DNA of 7,100 bases from Deltaproteobacteria bacterium (GCA_021779275.1 JAJYAX010000079.1:1-7100); one strand, 5' to 3'; shown: positions 1-6,746, counted from the first letter of the stretch. Translations and numbers: made by a program. The notes: generated by a model not told the origin, from the sequence alone.

Positions 1-240
1 CGTTGTCCCTTCGCCAGATCTGCCGCCGATCTCCTGTCTAATGGCCAGTGATTTTTTCAGGTACTCAAGGGCCGTGTCATAGTCGCCACGGGCATAATAA
101 ATCGTAGATATATTATTGAGCGTTACCCCTTCGCCGGATCTGTCGCCGATCTCCCGGCAGATGGGCAGTGATTTTTTCAGGTACTCAAGGGCCGTGTCAT
201 AGTCGCCACGGGCATAATAAATCGTAGATATATTATTGAG
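1..240 (-). repeat. Tandem 120-bp TPR-coding repeats
   Basis: Bases 1-120 and 121-240 are direct repeats in register with the reading frame, each encoding one 40-residue TPR unit. I count 9 differences in 120 bases, all within the first 45 bases of the unit; bases 46-120 and 166-240 are identical over 75 bp. A third, diverged unit starts at 241 and keeps the segment encoding REIGDRSSEG before similarity fades near 290. The array probably continues beyond the left edge. Near-identity at DNA level points to recent duplication or gene conversion rather than old TPRs conserved only in protein sequence. Confidence 0.95.
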
Positions 241-2034
241 CGCGGCCCCTTCGCTGGATCTGTCGCCGATCTCCCGGCAAATCTGTAATGATAGTTCATA
301 TGAATGCAGCGCCTTATCGAGTTGCCCGTCCATTTTTTGACCTTTGGCTATTTGCAGATGCAGCCCAATTTGCTCGTCGGGAAGCTTTGTGCAGGCAAGG
401 GCATCCAGGAGGAGTTCGCTATGAATCCTATGCAGGCCCCGGCTGGAGAGATCCATCCCCAGACGCTGGGCAATATCGACAGCCTTTTCCAGGTCGCCGG
501 ACCGCTGAATTTTCCAATAGTCGATCAGCTTGTCAAACCATTGTTCCACCTCCCGGCTTGTTCCGTCGTCCGCCCACTGTAAGGCCTGGTCGGTCATCCA
601 GGTAAAGATACCCTTCGGTTGGGCGAGCGGTTTGACCTCCAGCAGAAGATCCCTGGCCTTGACGGCCTCGCCCACCTTTAGATAATCCAGGGAAAGCTTA
701 AGTTTCGCCTCACAGCGTTCATCGCAGTCGCCGATCTCCGACAGGTAATCAAGGTAGGCGAACCGGTTCTCTTTGGAGCCGGACGGCAGTTGTTCAGCGG
801 CAAGGGCCTGTCGAAGCTCAAGGCGCTTGCTATCACGTTCCAGGCGATCCTGGTACCAGATCTCAAAAAGTTTCACGAGGTAACCGAGGCGCTTTCTCAT
901 CGCCCGGGACCCGCTCATGGCCAGCCAGAGATCGAAAAATCCCTCCTTGATGCGATACAGGCGTGAACGCCTGTCCTGAGGGTTGGCGGAAACCGTCAGA
1001 TACCCCGAGGTAATCATTCTCTTGAGCAGCGAAGAGATCTGCTGGGGCGACTTGCGCATCCGGGCGGCGATGGTCACGGGCGTCCTTGGTTCGGTACGGA
1101 TGAGCGCCATGGTCTCCAGCAGGGCTCGTTCCTGAGGGGCGAGTTCTTTCATCCGGTCCTGATAAAAGGGGGTGATCTGGTCCAGCAGCTTCTGAAATTG
1201 GACCTGGACCTCCAAGATATTGTCATAGGCGATCAGTTCATACAGCATCATGATAAGACGCGGATTTCCCCCGGTCATGGTATGGAGGGCCCTGATCTTT
1301 GGGGCAAGCTGATCAAGGCGGTCGAGGAGATCCCGGCGCTCTTCCAGTTCAAGATTTCTCTGTATCAGTTCCAGGGTAAGCTCTTCCGAGAGGTCCTCAA
1401 GCACCTGGATGTCGAAAAACTCAAAGAACGGTTTCTGAACACTGGTGATGCCGGGGAAATAAACAGGCGAGGTCCCGATCAGGGTGGCGCAGGGCGTATC
1501 CATCAGAAATGTTCGTAGTCTATGGATATCCTGATTATTTTTGATCTGCTCGCCGAAGAGTGAATTCAGGTTTTCCATGAACAGCAGAATCGTTCTGCCG
1601 CTCCGCTGCCTATATTGCCGCAGGTGCGGAATCGCGGCATCCACGATCTCCTGGTCCTGGGCCATTGCAGAAAGGGAGGCATGAATATTCGTCCATTCCC
1701 CGTCCACCTCGATCTCTCCCAGATTCTGGACGATCTCCAACAGAATATCGGCGAAGCCGAGGATACGATTATTCTCCTCCGGAAACCGTATCACCGTATA
1801 CAGACCGCTTAAGGTTGCATCGGTTTCCACCGCTTTTTCCACCAGACTCAGAAAATGAGTTTTGCCTATCCCTCTCGGGCCGATAAAGAGATAATGCTGG
1901 CCTCCTTTCTTCCCTGCGTTCTTCTGCAATTTTTCGAGAAGATCCTCCAACATATCCGCTCTTCCAACGGTTGTTTGGACAAGCCGATCAATGGAGGTGA
2001 CATTGGCTCTGAAAAGACCTATGGGTGTGGGCAT
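1..2034 (-). CDS. STAND-like P-loop ATPase with winged helix and TPR repeats (3' end beyond window)
   Basis: An open frame runs without a stop from ATG 2034 to the left edge, giving 678 visible residues; the C-terminus is missing. Seen in order: Walker A GPRGIGKT at residues 52-59, a Walker B-like strand ILLFMEN at 149-155, a sensor-like LIGTSP at 185-190, and TGGNPR at 254-259, a motif common in AAA_16/ATPase_2-type NTPases. A winged-helix region follows at about 300-370 (LLKRMITSGYLTV, then LYRIKEGFFDLW). A helical linker leads into TPR units of 40 residues from about 560 onward, with the signature EIGDRSGEG. The start is supported by AAGGA 10 nt upstream and by lying only 4 bp after the stop of the preceding ATPase gene, so the two are probably co-transcribed and translationally coupled. 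The architecture resembles cytoplasmic signal-transducing STAND proteins, where TPRs bind a ligand or partner and the ATPase switches state. No N-terminal effector domain is visible. It could be a regulator, a defence sensor or a scaffold; I cannot tell which. Confidence 0.9.
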   Translation of the reverse strand, partial: MPTPIGLFRANVTSIDRLVQTTVGRADMLEDLLEKLQKNAGKKGGQHYLFIGPRGIGKTHFLSLVEKAVETDATLSGLYTVIRFPEENNRILGFADILLEIVQNLGEIEVDGEWTNIHASLSAMAQDQEIVDAAIPHLRQYRQRSGRTILLFMENLNSLFGEQIKNNQDIHRLRTFLMDTPCATLIGTSPVYFPGITSVQKPFFEFFDIQVLEDLSEELTLELIQRNLELEERRDLLDRLDQLAPKIRALHTMTGGNPRLIMMLYELIAYDNILEVQVQFQKLLDQITPFYQDRMKELAPQERALLETMALIRTEPRTPVTIAARMRKSPQQISSLLKRMITSGYLTVSANPQDRRSRLYRIKEGFFDLWLAMSGSRAMRKRLGYLVKLFEIWYQDRLERDSKRLELRQALAAEQLPSGSKENRFAYLDYLSEIGDCDERCEAKLKLSLDYLKVGEAVKARDLLLEVKPLAQPKGIFTWMTDQALQWADDGTSREVEQWFDKLIDYWKIQRSGDLEKAVDIAQRLGMDLSSRGLHRIHSELLLDALACTKLPDEQIGLHLQIAKGQKMDGQLDKALHSYELSLQICREIGDRSSEGAALNNISTIYYARGDYDTALEYLKKSLPICREIGDRSGEGVTLNNISTIYYARGDYDTALEYLKKSLAIRQEIGGRSGEGTT

Positions 2035-2038
2035 ATCT

Positions 2039-3271
2039 TTATCTTCCTTCGCATTCATAGCCATAGTATTTCTTCCACCAGTTCTTGAGCAGACGGCTGG
2101 CAAAATCAAAGGCGTCATTGTCCCTGGCCTCAATATAGAAATCGCTCTGCAGGTGCAACATCAGACGCTGGAAGGCCTGACTCAAGGCAGGGCCTATCCT
2201 CGGCCCCGTTTTCCGATCCTCGATCTGGCGATAAAATTGAAAAAGCGTTCGATGGGATAAACCCCTGTCACTCAATGACAGCTTACCCAAAAACAGGCAG
2301 GCCGCCTCCCGCTCTTCCTGAGGGTAATGGACATCAATCCGTGTCCGGTAATGCTGCAGCTTGTCGCGGGCCATTTCACCCAAGAGCGACTTGCTGTAGA
2401 CCTCATCGACCACAATGGCAGTCAACGGTTTGTTTTTGTTTCGTTTCCAAAGCCTGAACAGCTCCTGGGTGAGCATCTGGAGAAATAAAGGGATGGGTGT
2501 GCCAAGCAACTCACTGATTCGAGGGACAACAGTTTCGTCAAATTTCGCGCCATGTTTGTCAAGCATCTGCTCAACAAAGATCCGGACCTCCCCTTCTGTA
2601 AAGGAAGGCAGCGGTTCCACCTTGAAATCGTTCACCTGTTTCACCATACCCTGCTGATCAAGGGCGGCAATCAGGTTGACAGATCCACCGACCAGCCATC
2701 TAAGGTTATGCTGCAAGGAACGATCCCTGATTTTTCTAAACCAATGGAGGAAAAGGATATATTCCTCCTTAGAGAAATCCAACATGCTATTGAGCATATC
2801 GGGTAATTCATCAATGACAAAAAGGATCTTTTGATTAGACGTAAAGACGCGCTCGATTAACTCTCCCGCTCGATCTTGCCATTTACTTTCCAACCCCTCG
2901 TTTTTTCGAAGTTGGAGCTTAAATTCAGAGACTTCAATTTTCTCAATTCGGGCAAGAGTTCCGCTTAAGAAATCCCAACCTTTGGCCAAGGTCTCCCGCA
3001 GGTATGACGGTTGATGCTCATTGATGGCATCTATCAAAGAAATAACAAAATCATCGGGCGATTTCAGATCCTCCACATTGAGGTGAATAACAAGCCAGGA
3101 TTCTTTGGGCTCATCCAGCATACGATACATGACACTGGTCTTTCCCGTTCTCCGTGGTGCAAGGAGAAGAACATTGTGTTTTTTCAAGTCCTCCCAAAGG
3201 TCTTCGAGAAATTCCCCTCTAAAGTAGAAATCATCATCCCTTGCCGGACTCCCTACTATGAAATCAGCCAT
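2039..3271 (-). CDS. AAA-type P-loop ATPase, 410 residues
   Basis: This is a complete gene. Start ATG 3271 is preceded by GGAGG at 3276-3280 (4-nt spacing) and lies about 38 nt below the predicted transcription start. The nucleotide-binding site is APRRTGKTS at residues 38-46, with Ala in place of the usual first Gly of Walker A. Walker B is ILFVIDELP at 149-157, with D154 and E155. A sensor-1-like strand WLVGGS follows at 192-197, and LGTPIPLFLQML at 256-267 occupies the place of the GGNP-type motif. The C-terminal third looks like a winged helix ending in an aromatic-rich helix (KNWWKKYYGY, 396-405). This layout matches stand-alone archaeal-type/AAA_14-like ATPases found across bacteria and archaea, usually of unknown role and sometimes linked to mobile or defence loci. 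It sits 4 bp upstream of a second, different ATPase. Its 5' half is AT-rich (73 G/C of 180 at 2701-2880) compared with about 65% in sampled neighbouring genes, hinting at horizontal origin. Confidence 0.92.
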   Translation of the reverse strand: MADFIVGSPARDDDFYFRGEFLEDLWEDLKKHNVLLLAPRRTGKTSVMYRMLDEPKESWLVIHLNVEDLKSPDDFVISLIDAINEHQPSYLRETLAKGWDFLSGTLARIEKIEVSEFKLQLRKNEGLESKWQDRAGELIERVFTSNQKILFVIDELPDMLNSMLDFSKEEYILFLHWFRKIRDRSLQHNLRWLVGGSVNLIAALDQQGMVKQVNDFKVEPLPSFTEGEVRIFVEQMLDKHGAKFDETVVPRISELLGTPIPLFLQMLTQELFRLWKRNKNKPLTAIVVDEVYSKSLLGEMARDKLQHYRTRIDVHYPQEEREAACLFLGKLSLSDRGLSHRTLFQFYRQIEDRKTGPRIGPALSQAFQRLMLHLQSDFYIEARDNDAFDFASRLLKNWWKKYYGYECEGR

Positions 3272-3295
3272 TTCGCCTCCAACAAATAAAACTTC

Positions 3296-3375
3296 TTTGT
3301 TTTACAACTTTTTCACATTATAAATTTCAGACGTGGCCTTGTCAATATTTTTTGAAAACATTTTTGTTTTACAAC
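3296..3375 (-). promoter_or_regulatory. Pair of 13-bp direct repeats bracketing the promoter (putative operators)
   Basis: GTTGTAAAACAAA on the minus strand occurs at 3308-3296 and again at 3375-3363, exactly 67 bp apart. Each copy contains a short dyad, TTGT-3-ACAA. One copy overlaps the region just downstream of the predicted transcription start and the other lies upstream of the -35 box, a layout typical of repressor sites acting together. The repeat identity is seen directly. The operator role is inferred, and the cognate regulator is unknown; the winged-helix ATPases of the operon itself are candidates. Confidence 0.5.
3317..3345 (-). promoter_or_regulatory. Consensus sigma70 promoter of the ATPase operon
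   Basis: On the minus strand, TTGACA (3345-3340) is followed by exactly 17 bases and TATAAT (3322-3317), a perfect match to the housekeeping promoter at optimal spacing. The expected transcription start is near 3310, giving a leader of about 38 nt before the ATPase ATG at 3271. A promoter this strong usually needs repression, which fits the flanking repeats. Confidence 0.85.
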
Positions 3376-3401
3376 AATTGAGTTGTGGTATTATTTGTAA
3401 A
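3368..3401. promoter_or_regulatory. Nested inverted repeats upstream of the ATPase promoter
   Basis: TTTACAA at 3368-3374 is mirrored by TTGTAAA at 3395-3401, and inside it ACAAC at 3371-3375 is mirrored by GTTGT at 3382-3386 across 6 bases. The left arm is shared with the upstream 13-bp repeat, so the sequence offers several half-sites of one motif (TTGTAAA/ACAAC). On the plus strand a loose promoter (TTTACA, 15 bp, TATTAT at 3389-3394) overlaps it. Protein binding here is inference only. Confidence 0.35.
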
Positions 3402-3732
3402 GATGCTAGGATGCAGAATGCTCAGGATGTTCGGTAAGGCCGGAGGCTTATCCAAATAAGACAGGTTTGCGGATGTTTACTCTGGTATTGATGATCAATT
3501 ATTTCTTCATTTAATCCGAGATCAACCACCCAATGACATCACAAGAAAGGCATCGACAAGTTATCCCTCTTTCACAATTAACCGACCCATTGGTACGGCT
3601 ATCTGTATGGCATCGATACGCTTGTTTTCCCAAAAGACTTTACTGCGGAATTTTCTGCTCCCTTGCGGAAACACGATGATTTGAATACTATGCCCCTTCG
3701 CAAGCCAAAAGAACTCAAGATAACGGACTCCC
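3402..3732. other. Intergenic stretch without a convincing gene
   Basis: About 330 bases lie between the ATPase operon promoter region and the transporter start. Plus-strand frames are broken often, for example a 13-codon frame from ATG 3473. A minus-strand frame, from the ATG at 3734 opposite the transporter start down to 3561, encodes 57 residues but has no ribosome site and no recognisable motif. I see no tRNA, terminator-quality hairpin or insertion-sequence end. It may hold the leader and promoter of the transporter, or decayed sequence. Confidence 0.5.
3663..3691 (+). promoter_or_regulatory. Possible promoter of the transporter gene
   Basis: TTGCGG (3663-3668), 17 bases, then TACTAT (3686-3691) lies about 40 bases before the transporter ATG. 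The -35 box matches 3 of 6 and the -10 box 4 of 6 consensus positions, with ideal spacing. This is a weak candidate chosen mainly for position. Confidence 0.25.
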
Positions 3733-4614
3733 ATGAAAAATCCGAAGGCCCATCTGGCCGGTCTGTCTATTGTCTGTATCTGGTCGGGATGGATTGTCAT
3801 CTCGCGCCTTGGTGTGCAGACCAGACTCCAGCCGGCCGATATCACCCTGCTGCGCTACTGTACCGCCCTCATCGGGGTTCTTCCGCTGATCTTTAGACAT
3901 GAATGGAGGAAATTCAAGCTCTATCAATATCTTATTGTCGGACTCGGGGTGGGATTTCCGTACACCCTTTTCTCGTTTTATGGACTTCGCGAGATTAAGG
4001 CCGCCCATGCGGGCGTGCTGGTCAACGGGATGCTGCCGGTCCTGGGGGCGGTCACGGCCTGGTTTCTCTTCCGGCAGAGAGTCACCGTGCTGCGCTATGG
4101 GGCAATCGCCGTGATTTTTATCTCAAATCTGATCATGGCGGGAGGAGATACCTTTTCCGCCGGCCATCTCTGGGGCATCGTCCTGCTCCTGTCCGCCTCC
4201 GTGGTCTATACCATGCATATGACCGGCATCAGGCAGTGGCGATTCGGTTGGCGTGATGTCCTGGTGACCGTGCCGGTGGTGAATGTTCTTCTCTTTATTC
4301 CCCTCTGGTTCGCCTTTCCGACCGCCCTCTTCCAGGCCCCTCTGCCCGACATCGTCCTGCAGTCATTCTACCAGGGGATTGCGGTCAATATCGTTGCCCT
4401 GATGTTTGTGGCCTATTCGATCCGGCATCTCGGCCTCATCACCGTGTCTTTGTATATGTCCTTTGTGCCGGTGGTCACCGCTGTGTTTGCCTGGATAATC
4501 CTGGGTGAATCCTTGAATGTCTGGGAAAGCGTGGGTATTGCCGGCTGCTCCGCGGGCCTGCTTCTCTATGCCAGAGGTCAGGTTGCCCCGCAGGCACTCT
4601 TCCAGAAGTCCTGA
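3733..4614 (+). CDS. EamA/DMT-family inner-membrane transporter
   Basis: The 293-residue protein has about ten hydrophobic helices: roughly 7-25, 37-54, 66-84, 92-113, 121-137, 145-161, 175-195, 210-230, 236-258 and 264-281. They form two EamA halves. The first half ends with LPVLGAVTAWFLF (101-113) and the second with FVPVVTAVFAWIILGES (244-260); the proline plus the late GES motif are hallmarks of drug/metabolite exporters such as RhaT/YdcZ/EamA relatives. The first half lacks the matching acidic residue after its helix (FRQR). An in-frame TAA at 3721-3723 rules out a longer start, making ATG 3733 the first possible one, although no clear ribosome site precedes it. The family moves amino acids, nucleotides, sugars or metabolites, usually outward; the substrate cannot be predicted. 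It stands alone on the plus strand and converges on the cysteine-cluster gene, so it is probably transcribed singly. Confidence 0.93.
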   Translation: MKNPKAHLAGLSIVCIWSGWIVISRLGVQTRLQPADITLLRYCTALIGVLPLIFRHEWRKFKLYQYLIVGLGVGFPYTLFSFYGLREIKAAHAGVLVNGMLPVLGAVTAWFLFRQRVTVLRYGAIAVIFISNLIMAGGDTFSAGHLWGIVLLLSASVVYTMHMTGIRQWRFGWRDVLVTVPVVNVLLFIPLWFAFPTALFQAPLPDIVLQSFYQGIAVNIVALMFVAYSIRHLGLITVSLYMSFVPVVTAVFAWIILGESLNVWESVGIAGCSAGLLLYARGQVAPQALFQKS

Positions 4615-4628
4615 TCCTGAATCCGGGG

Positions 4629-4650
4629 AGGCTCGCCGTCTCAGCCTTTG
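4629..4650 (+). terminator. Weak hairpin between convergent genes
   Basis: AGGCT (4629-4633) pairs with AGCCT (4643-4647) around a 9-nt loop and is followed by a short T-rich run (TTTG). It lies 15 bases after the transporter stop and enters the 3' end of the convergent gene. The stem is short, so this is only a possible terminator. Confidence 0.25.
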
Positions 4651-5072
4651 TTGCCGGTAAGCGGCAGGCCGAAACTGGTCTGCCCCAGGAGATGAATGGA
4701 GTTGTCGCCAAAAAGGGTGAGGAAACTATTATCGGCCAGATTGCAGCGGAAACCCCGACAGGTCCGCGGCCGATAGTGGTAGATCTTACAGAAAAATTTT
4801 TCATTCCGCTTTTCCAGGAATATACACCCCTTCTCATCGGGATGGATCATAAAGACCCGGCCCCTCTCCTTGGCCTCCCTGGTGGCGGCATCTATTCCCT
4901 GCTCCCGGATGTCCTTGAGACTGATATCGACGCCGACATGGCCGCCCATCTGTTTGATGAAGGAAACCTCGTCGGGCTGCAAAACGATCTTGCGATATTT
5001 TTTGCAGCAGGTCCCGCACTGGCGGCAGTCGTCAAAGATGGTATTCAGGGTCGTTTCACACAGTGTCTGCAT
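4641..5072 (-). CDS. YkgJ-type CxxCxxCC cysteine-cluster protein
   Basis: This 143-residue cytoplasmic protein has the family signature near its N-terminus: C16-x2-C19-x2-C22-C23 (CRQCGTCC). Further cysteines are C83 (GCIFL), C95 (FFCKIY), C105 (RTCRGF) and C110 (FRC). This order matches the UPF0153/YkgJ family (PF03692), which is thought to bind zinc or an iron-sulfur cluster; biochemical function is mostly unknown, and some relatives act as metal-dependent oxidase-like or flagellin-modifying proteins. C5 lies before the motif and is probably not part of it. The start is supported by GAGG at 5078-5081 with 5-nt spacing. It begins 21 bp after the deacetylase stop and is likely the last gene of that operon. 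The 143-residue length is unremarkable for the family. The functional link to the acetylation genes is unknown. Confidence 0.9.
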   Translation of the reverse strand: MQTLCETTLNTIFDDCRQCGTCCKKYRKIVLQPDEVSFIKQMGGHVGVDISLKDIREQGIDAATREAKERGRVFMIHPDEKGCIFLEKRNEKFFCKIYHYRPRTCRGFRCNLADNSFLTLFGDNSIHLLGQTSFGLPLTGNKG

Positions 5073-5093
5073 CGTAACCTCGCTCTGATCTCG

Positions 5094-6122
5094 CTATAAT
5101 GTCCAGTATTCCCGCAGGGGATGGTCCTTCAGGAGCCTGTCGGCCCGTTCCGAGTACATAACACCGACCCTTGGCGCCTCCGGCGCCAGAAAGCTCTCCA
5201 GGGTGGCCAGGATGGATACCTCCAGGGACACCGGATTGTAACCGCCCTCCAGGAGGAATATGAGCCTGTTATCGCAGGATTCCCGGGCATACTGCCGGAG
5301 CATCGTCGTCACCGTTCCATACCACTGGGTGGAGAGGAGGGTGGCGCTGATGGTGTCATCCCTGTGTCCGTCAAAGCCGGCGGAGACCAGAATAATCTGG
5401 GGCATGTACTGCTCAACGACACTCTGCAGCAAGCGTCCGAGAAGAAAGGTATATTCACAATCGCCAAACTGCGGAAAGACCGGCACATTGATGGTGTAGC
5501 CGACCCCCTTGTCCTTACCGACTTCCTGAGGCGTCCCGGTAAAGGGGAAGAGTCCCAACTGATGCAGGGATATCACCAGGACCTCATTGGAATCGTAGAA
5601 GACCTCCTGGGTGCCGTTACCGTGGTGGACATCGAAATCGACAATTAAGATGCGGTTCATCCGATATTTTTTCCGCAGGTATTTAGCCGTGATCCCAATA
5701 TTATTCAGGATGCAGAAACCCATTCCCCGCCCCGGTTCGGCATGATGGCCCGGCGGCCGTATCAGCGCAAATCCGTGGTCCAGCTCACCGCTCATGACGG
5801 CATCGGCGATCTGCAGGCATCCTCCCGCGGCAAGTTGGGCCGTCACAAAGGAATCCTCCATCAGGTAGGTATCCCGGTCATAGGAGTAGGGATCGGACAG
5901 GACGGCATGCTCCCGGATCTGTTCAAGATAGAAGGACGAATGAACCGCCTCGATATCCTCAATGGTCGCCTCCCTGGGCGAAAACAGGCTGAATCGATCT
6001 CCGTACCTTTCCTGTATGGTTGTATAGAGATGCCTGATTCTCCCCGGATTTTCATGGGAAAACTGTTCGATGACATGTCCCAGATAACGGTTGTCGCAGA
6101 GGAGTCCGAACTTATTATTCAT
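5094..6122 (-). CDS. Histone-deacetylase-family (AcuC-like) zinc deacylase
   Basis: Using ATG 6122 the protein has 342 residues, normal for bacterial class I/II-type HDAC relatives (AcuC, acetoin-utilisation deacetylase, acetylpolyamine amidohydrolase). The active site is complete. The catalytic His pair is in PPGHHAEPG (H126, H127). The zinc ligands are D164 and H166 in VDFDVHHGNG and D251 in SAGFDGHRDD. The transition-state Tyr is Y295 in LEGGYN, and SLHQLGLFPFTG lines the pocket. It hydrolyses acyl-lysine or acetylated small amines in the cytoplasm. The frame is open to ATG 6206, and 6149 is also possible. I choose 6122 because MNNKFGLLCDNRYL aligns with the usual family start, because longer versions extend further into the acetyltransferase gene, and because no candidate has a good ribosome site. 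At 6122 the start overlaps the upstream stop by 8 bp (ATGAATAA), implying translational coupling. The exact start is uncertain. Confidence 0.93.
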   Translation of the reverse strand: MNNKFGLLCDNRYLGHVIEQFSHENPGRIRHLYTTIQERYGDRFSLFSPREATIEDIEAVHSSFYLEQIREHAVLSDPYSYDRDTYLMEDSFVTAQLAAGGCLQIADAVMSGELDHGFALIRPPGHHAEPGRGMGFCILNNIGITAKYLRKKYRMNRILIVDFDVHHGNGTQEVFYDSNEVLVISLHQLGLFPFTGTPQEVGKDKGVGYTINVPVFPQFGDCEYTFLLGRLLQSVVEQYMPQIILVSAGFDGHRDDTISATLLSTQWYGTVTTMLRQYARESCDNRLIFLLEGGYNPVSLEVSILATLESFLAPEAPRVGVMYSERADRLLKDHPLREYWTL

Positions 6123-6687
6123 AGTGATATCGATAAATTGACGTTTCATTATAGAGTGATGCATCAAGACGATACAAATTTCCGGTCCGCTTGATGTGCA
6201 GATCATCGTAGATCAACGACTCAACCAGACGGAACCCCAGTTTTCTCAGACAGCGCTGCTGGGATATATTGTCAATATCTGTATACATCTCAACTTGTTG
6301 CACGCCAATATTATCGAAAAGATATATGAGAAGAAATTTCTGCGCCTCCGTTCCATATCCCTTATTCCTTTCGCCGGGGTCGGCAATTTTGACCGAAACC
6401 GTTACCGTATCGGTCTTTCCGGGAGGCTGCCAGTAATGAATGGTTCCCAGCGGGATCTCATCCCGCCTTTCGATCAGAAAAATCTTTTCCTCCTGGTTCC
6501 AAAAGACACCGGACTCGAGTTTTTGCTGTAATTGGTGCAACTCAAAGCATTCCGGCGACAAAAAATCCCCATACGAATCCCTGGACCGGCTCCACTGGAC
6601 CAAAAGATCCAGGTCCGATTGCCGGACCTTGCGCAACATCAGCCTGTTCGTATACAGTTTTTCAATAAAGTAGCTCATCGCTCTCAT
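6115..6687 (-). CDS. GNAT-family N-acetyltransferase, RimJ/RimL type
   Basis: The 190-residue protein opens with a typical Acetyltransf_3 start (YTNRLMLRKVRQSDLDLL, 12-29). It carries the acetyl-CoA pyrophosphate loop RNKGYG at 107-112 (motif A, R/QxxGxG/A) within a GERNKGYGTEAQ helix start. The late motif is DNISQQRCLRKLGF at 139-152 (N140, then LGF), as in RimJ/RimL and spermidine N-acetyltransferase-like enzymes. It should transfer acetyl from acetyl-CoA to an amine: a protein N-terminus, lysine or small amine. ATG 6687 is preferred over ATG 6678 because AAGGG lies about 8 nt before it. It is the first gene of the minus-strand set with the HDAC-family deacylase and the cysteine-cluster protein. 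No good promoter is visible in the 105 bases upstream. The substrate is unknown; the paired deacetylase suggests it could be the same or a related acetylated molecule. Confidence 0.9.
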   Translation of the reverse strand: MRAMSYFIEKLYTNRLMLRKVRQSDLDLLVQWSRSRDSYGDFLSPECFELHQLQQKLESGVFWNQEEKIFLIERRDEIPLGTIHYWQPPGKTDTVTVSVKIADPGERNKGYGTEAQKFLLIYLFDNIGVQQVEMYTDIDNISQQRCLRKLGFRLVESLIYDDLHIKRTGNLYRLDASLYNETSIYRYHYE

Positions 6688-6746
6688 CGCCTATCCCTTG
6701 AGATATCGCCAGCCCATGAACAATCATTGATGCCGGAGAGCCGAAT

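Noticed and set aside
1..290. Regular direct repeats that could suggest a CRISPR array
   Set aside because: The 120-bp period is an exact multiple of three, the whole unit is repeated without unique spacers, and it translates in frame into TPR units.
1198..1518. Plus-strand open frame of 106 residues
   Set aside because: It is a shadow of the ATPase-TPR gene, whose frame is continuous and has ATPase motifs.
3420..3450. Short imperfect hairpin (TAAGGCC/GGCTTA) in the intergenic region
   Set aside because: The stem needs a bulge and is only about six pairs, with no T-run; it is not distinguishable from chance.
3561..3845. Minus-strand open frame of 94 residues across the transporter start
   Set aside because: It overlaps the first 113 bases of a well-supported gene. 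The part outside it has no ribosome site and no recognisable motif.
4692..5099. Plus-strand open frame of 135 residues
   Set aside because: It is antisense to the CxxCxxCC protein, whose cysteine pattern is clearly real; this frame shows no family features.
5121..5648. Plus-strand open frame of 175 residues
   Set aside because: It is antisense to the deacylase active-site region and is explained by GC-biased codon positions of that gene.
5742..6194. Plus-strand open frame of 150 residues
   Set aside because: It is antisense to the N-terminal half of the deacylase, with no motif or ribosome site of its own.
5094..6206. Longer deacylase start at 6206 adding 28 residues
   Set aside because: The extension lies wholly over the acetyltransferase C-terminus, shows no family similarity and has no ribosome site; ATG 6122 fits the family start better.
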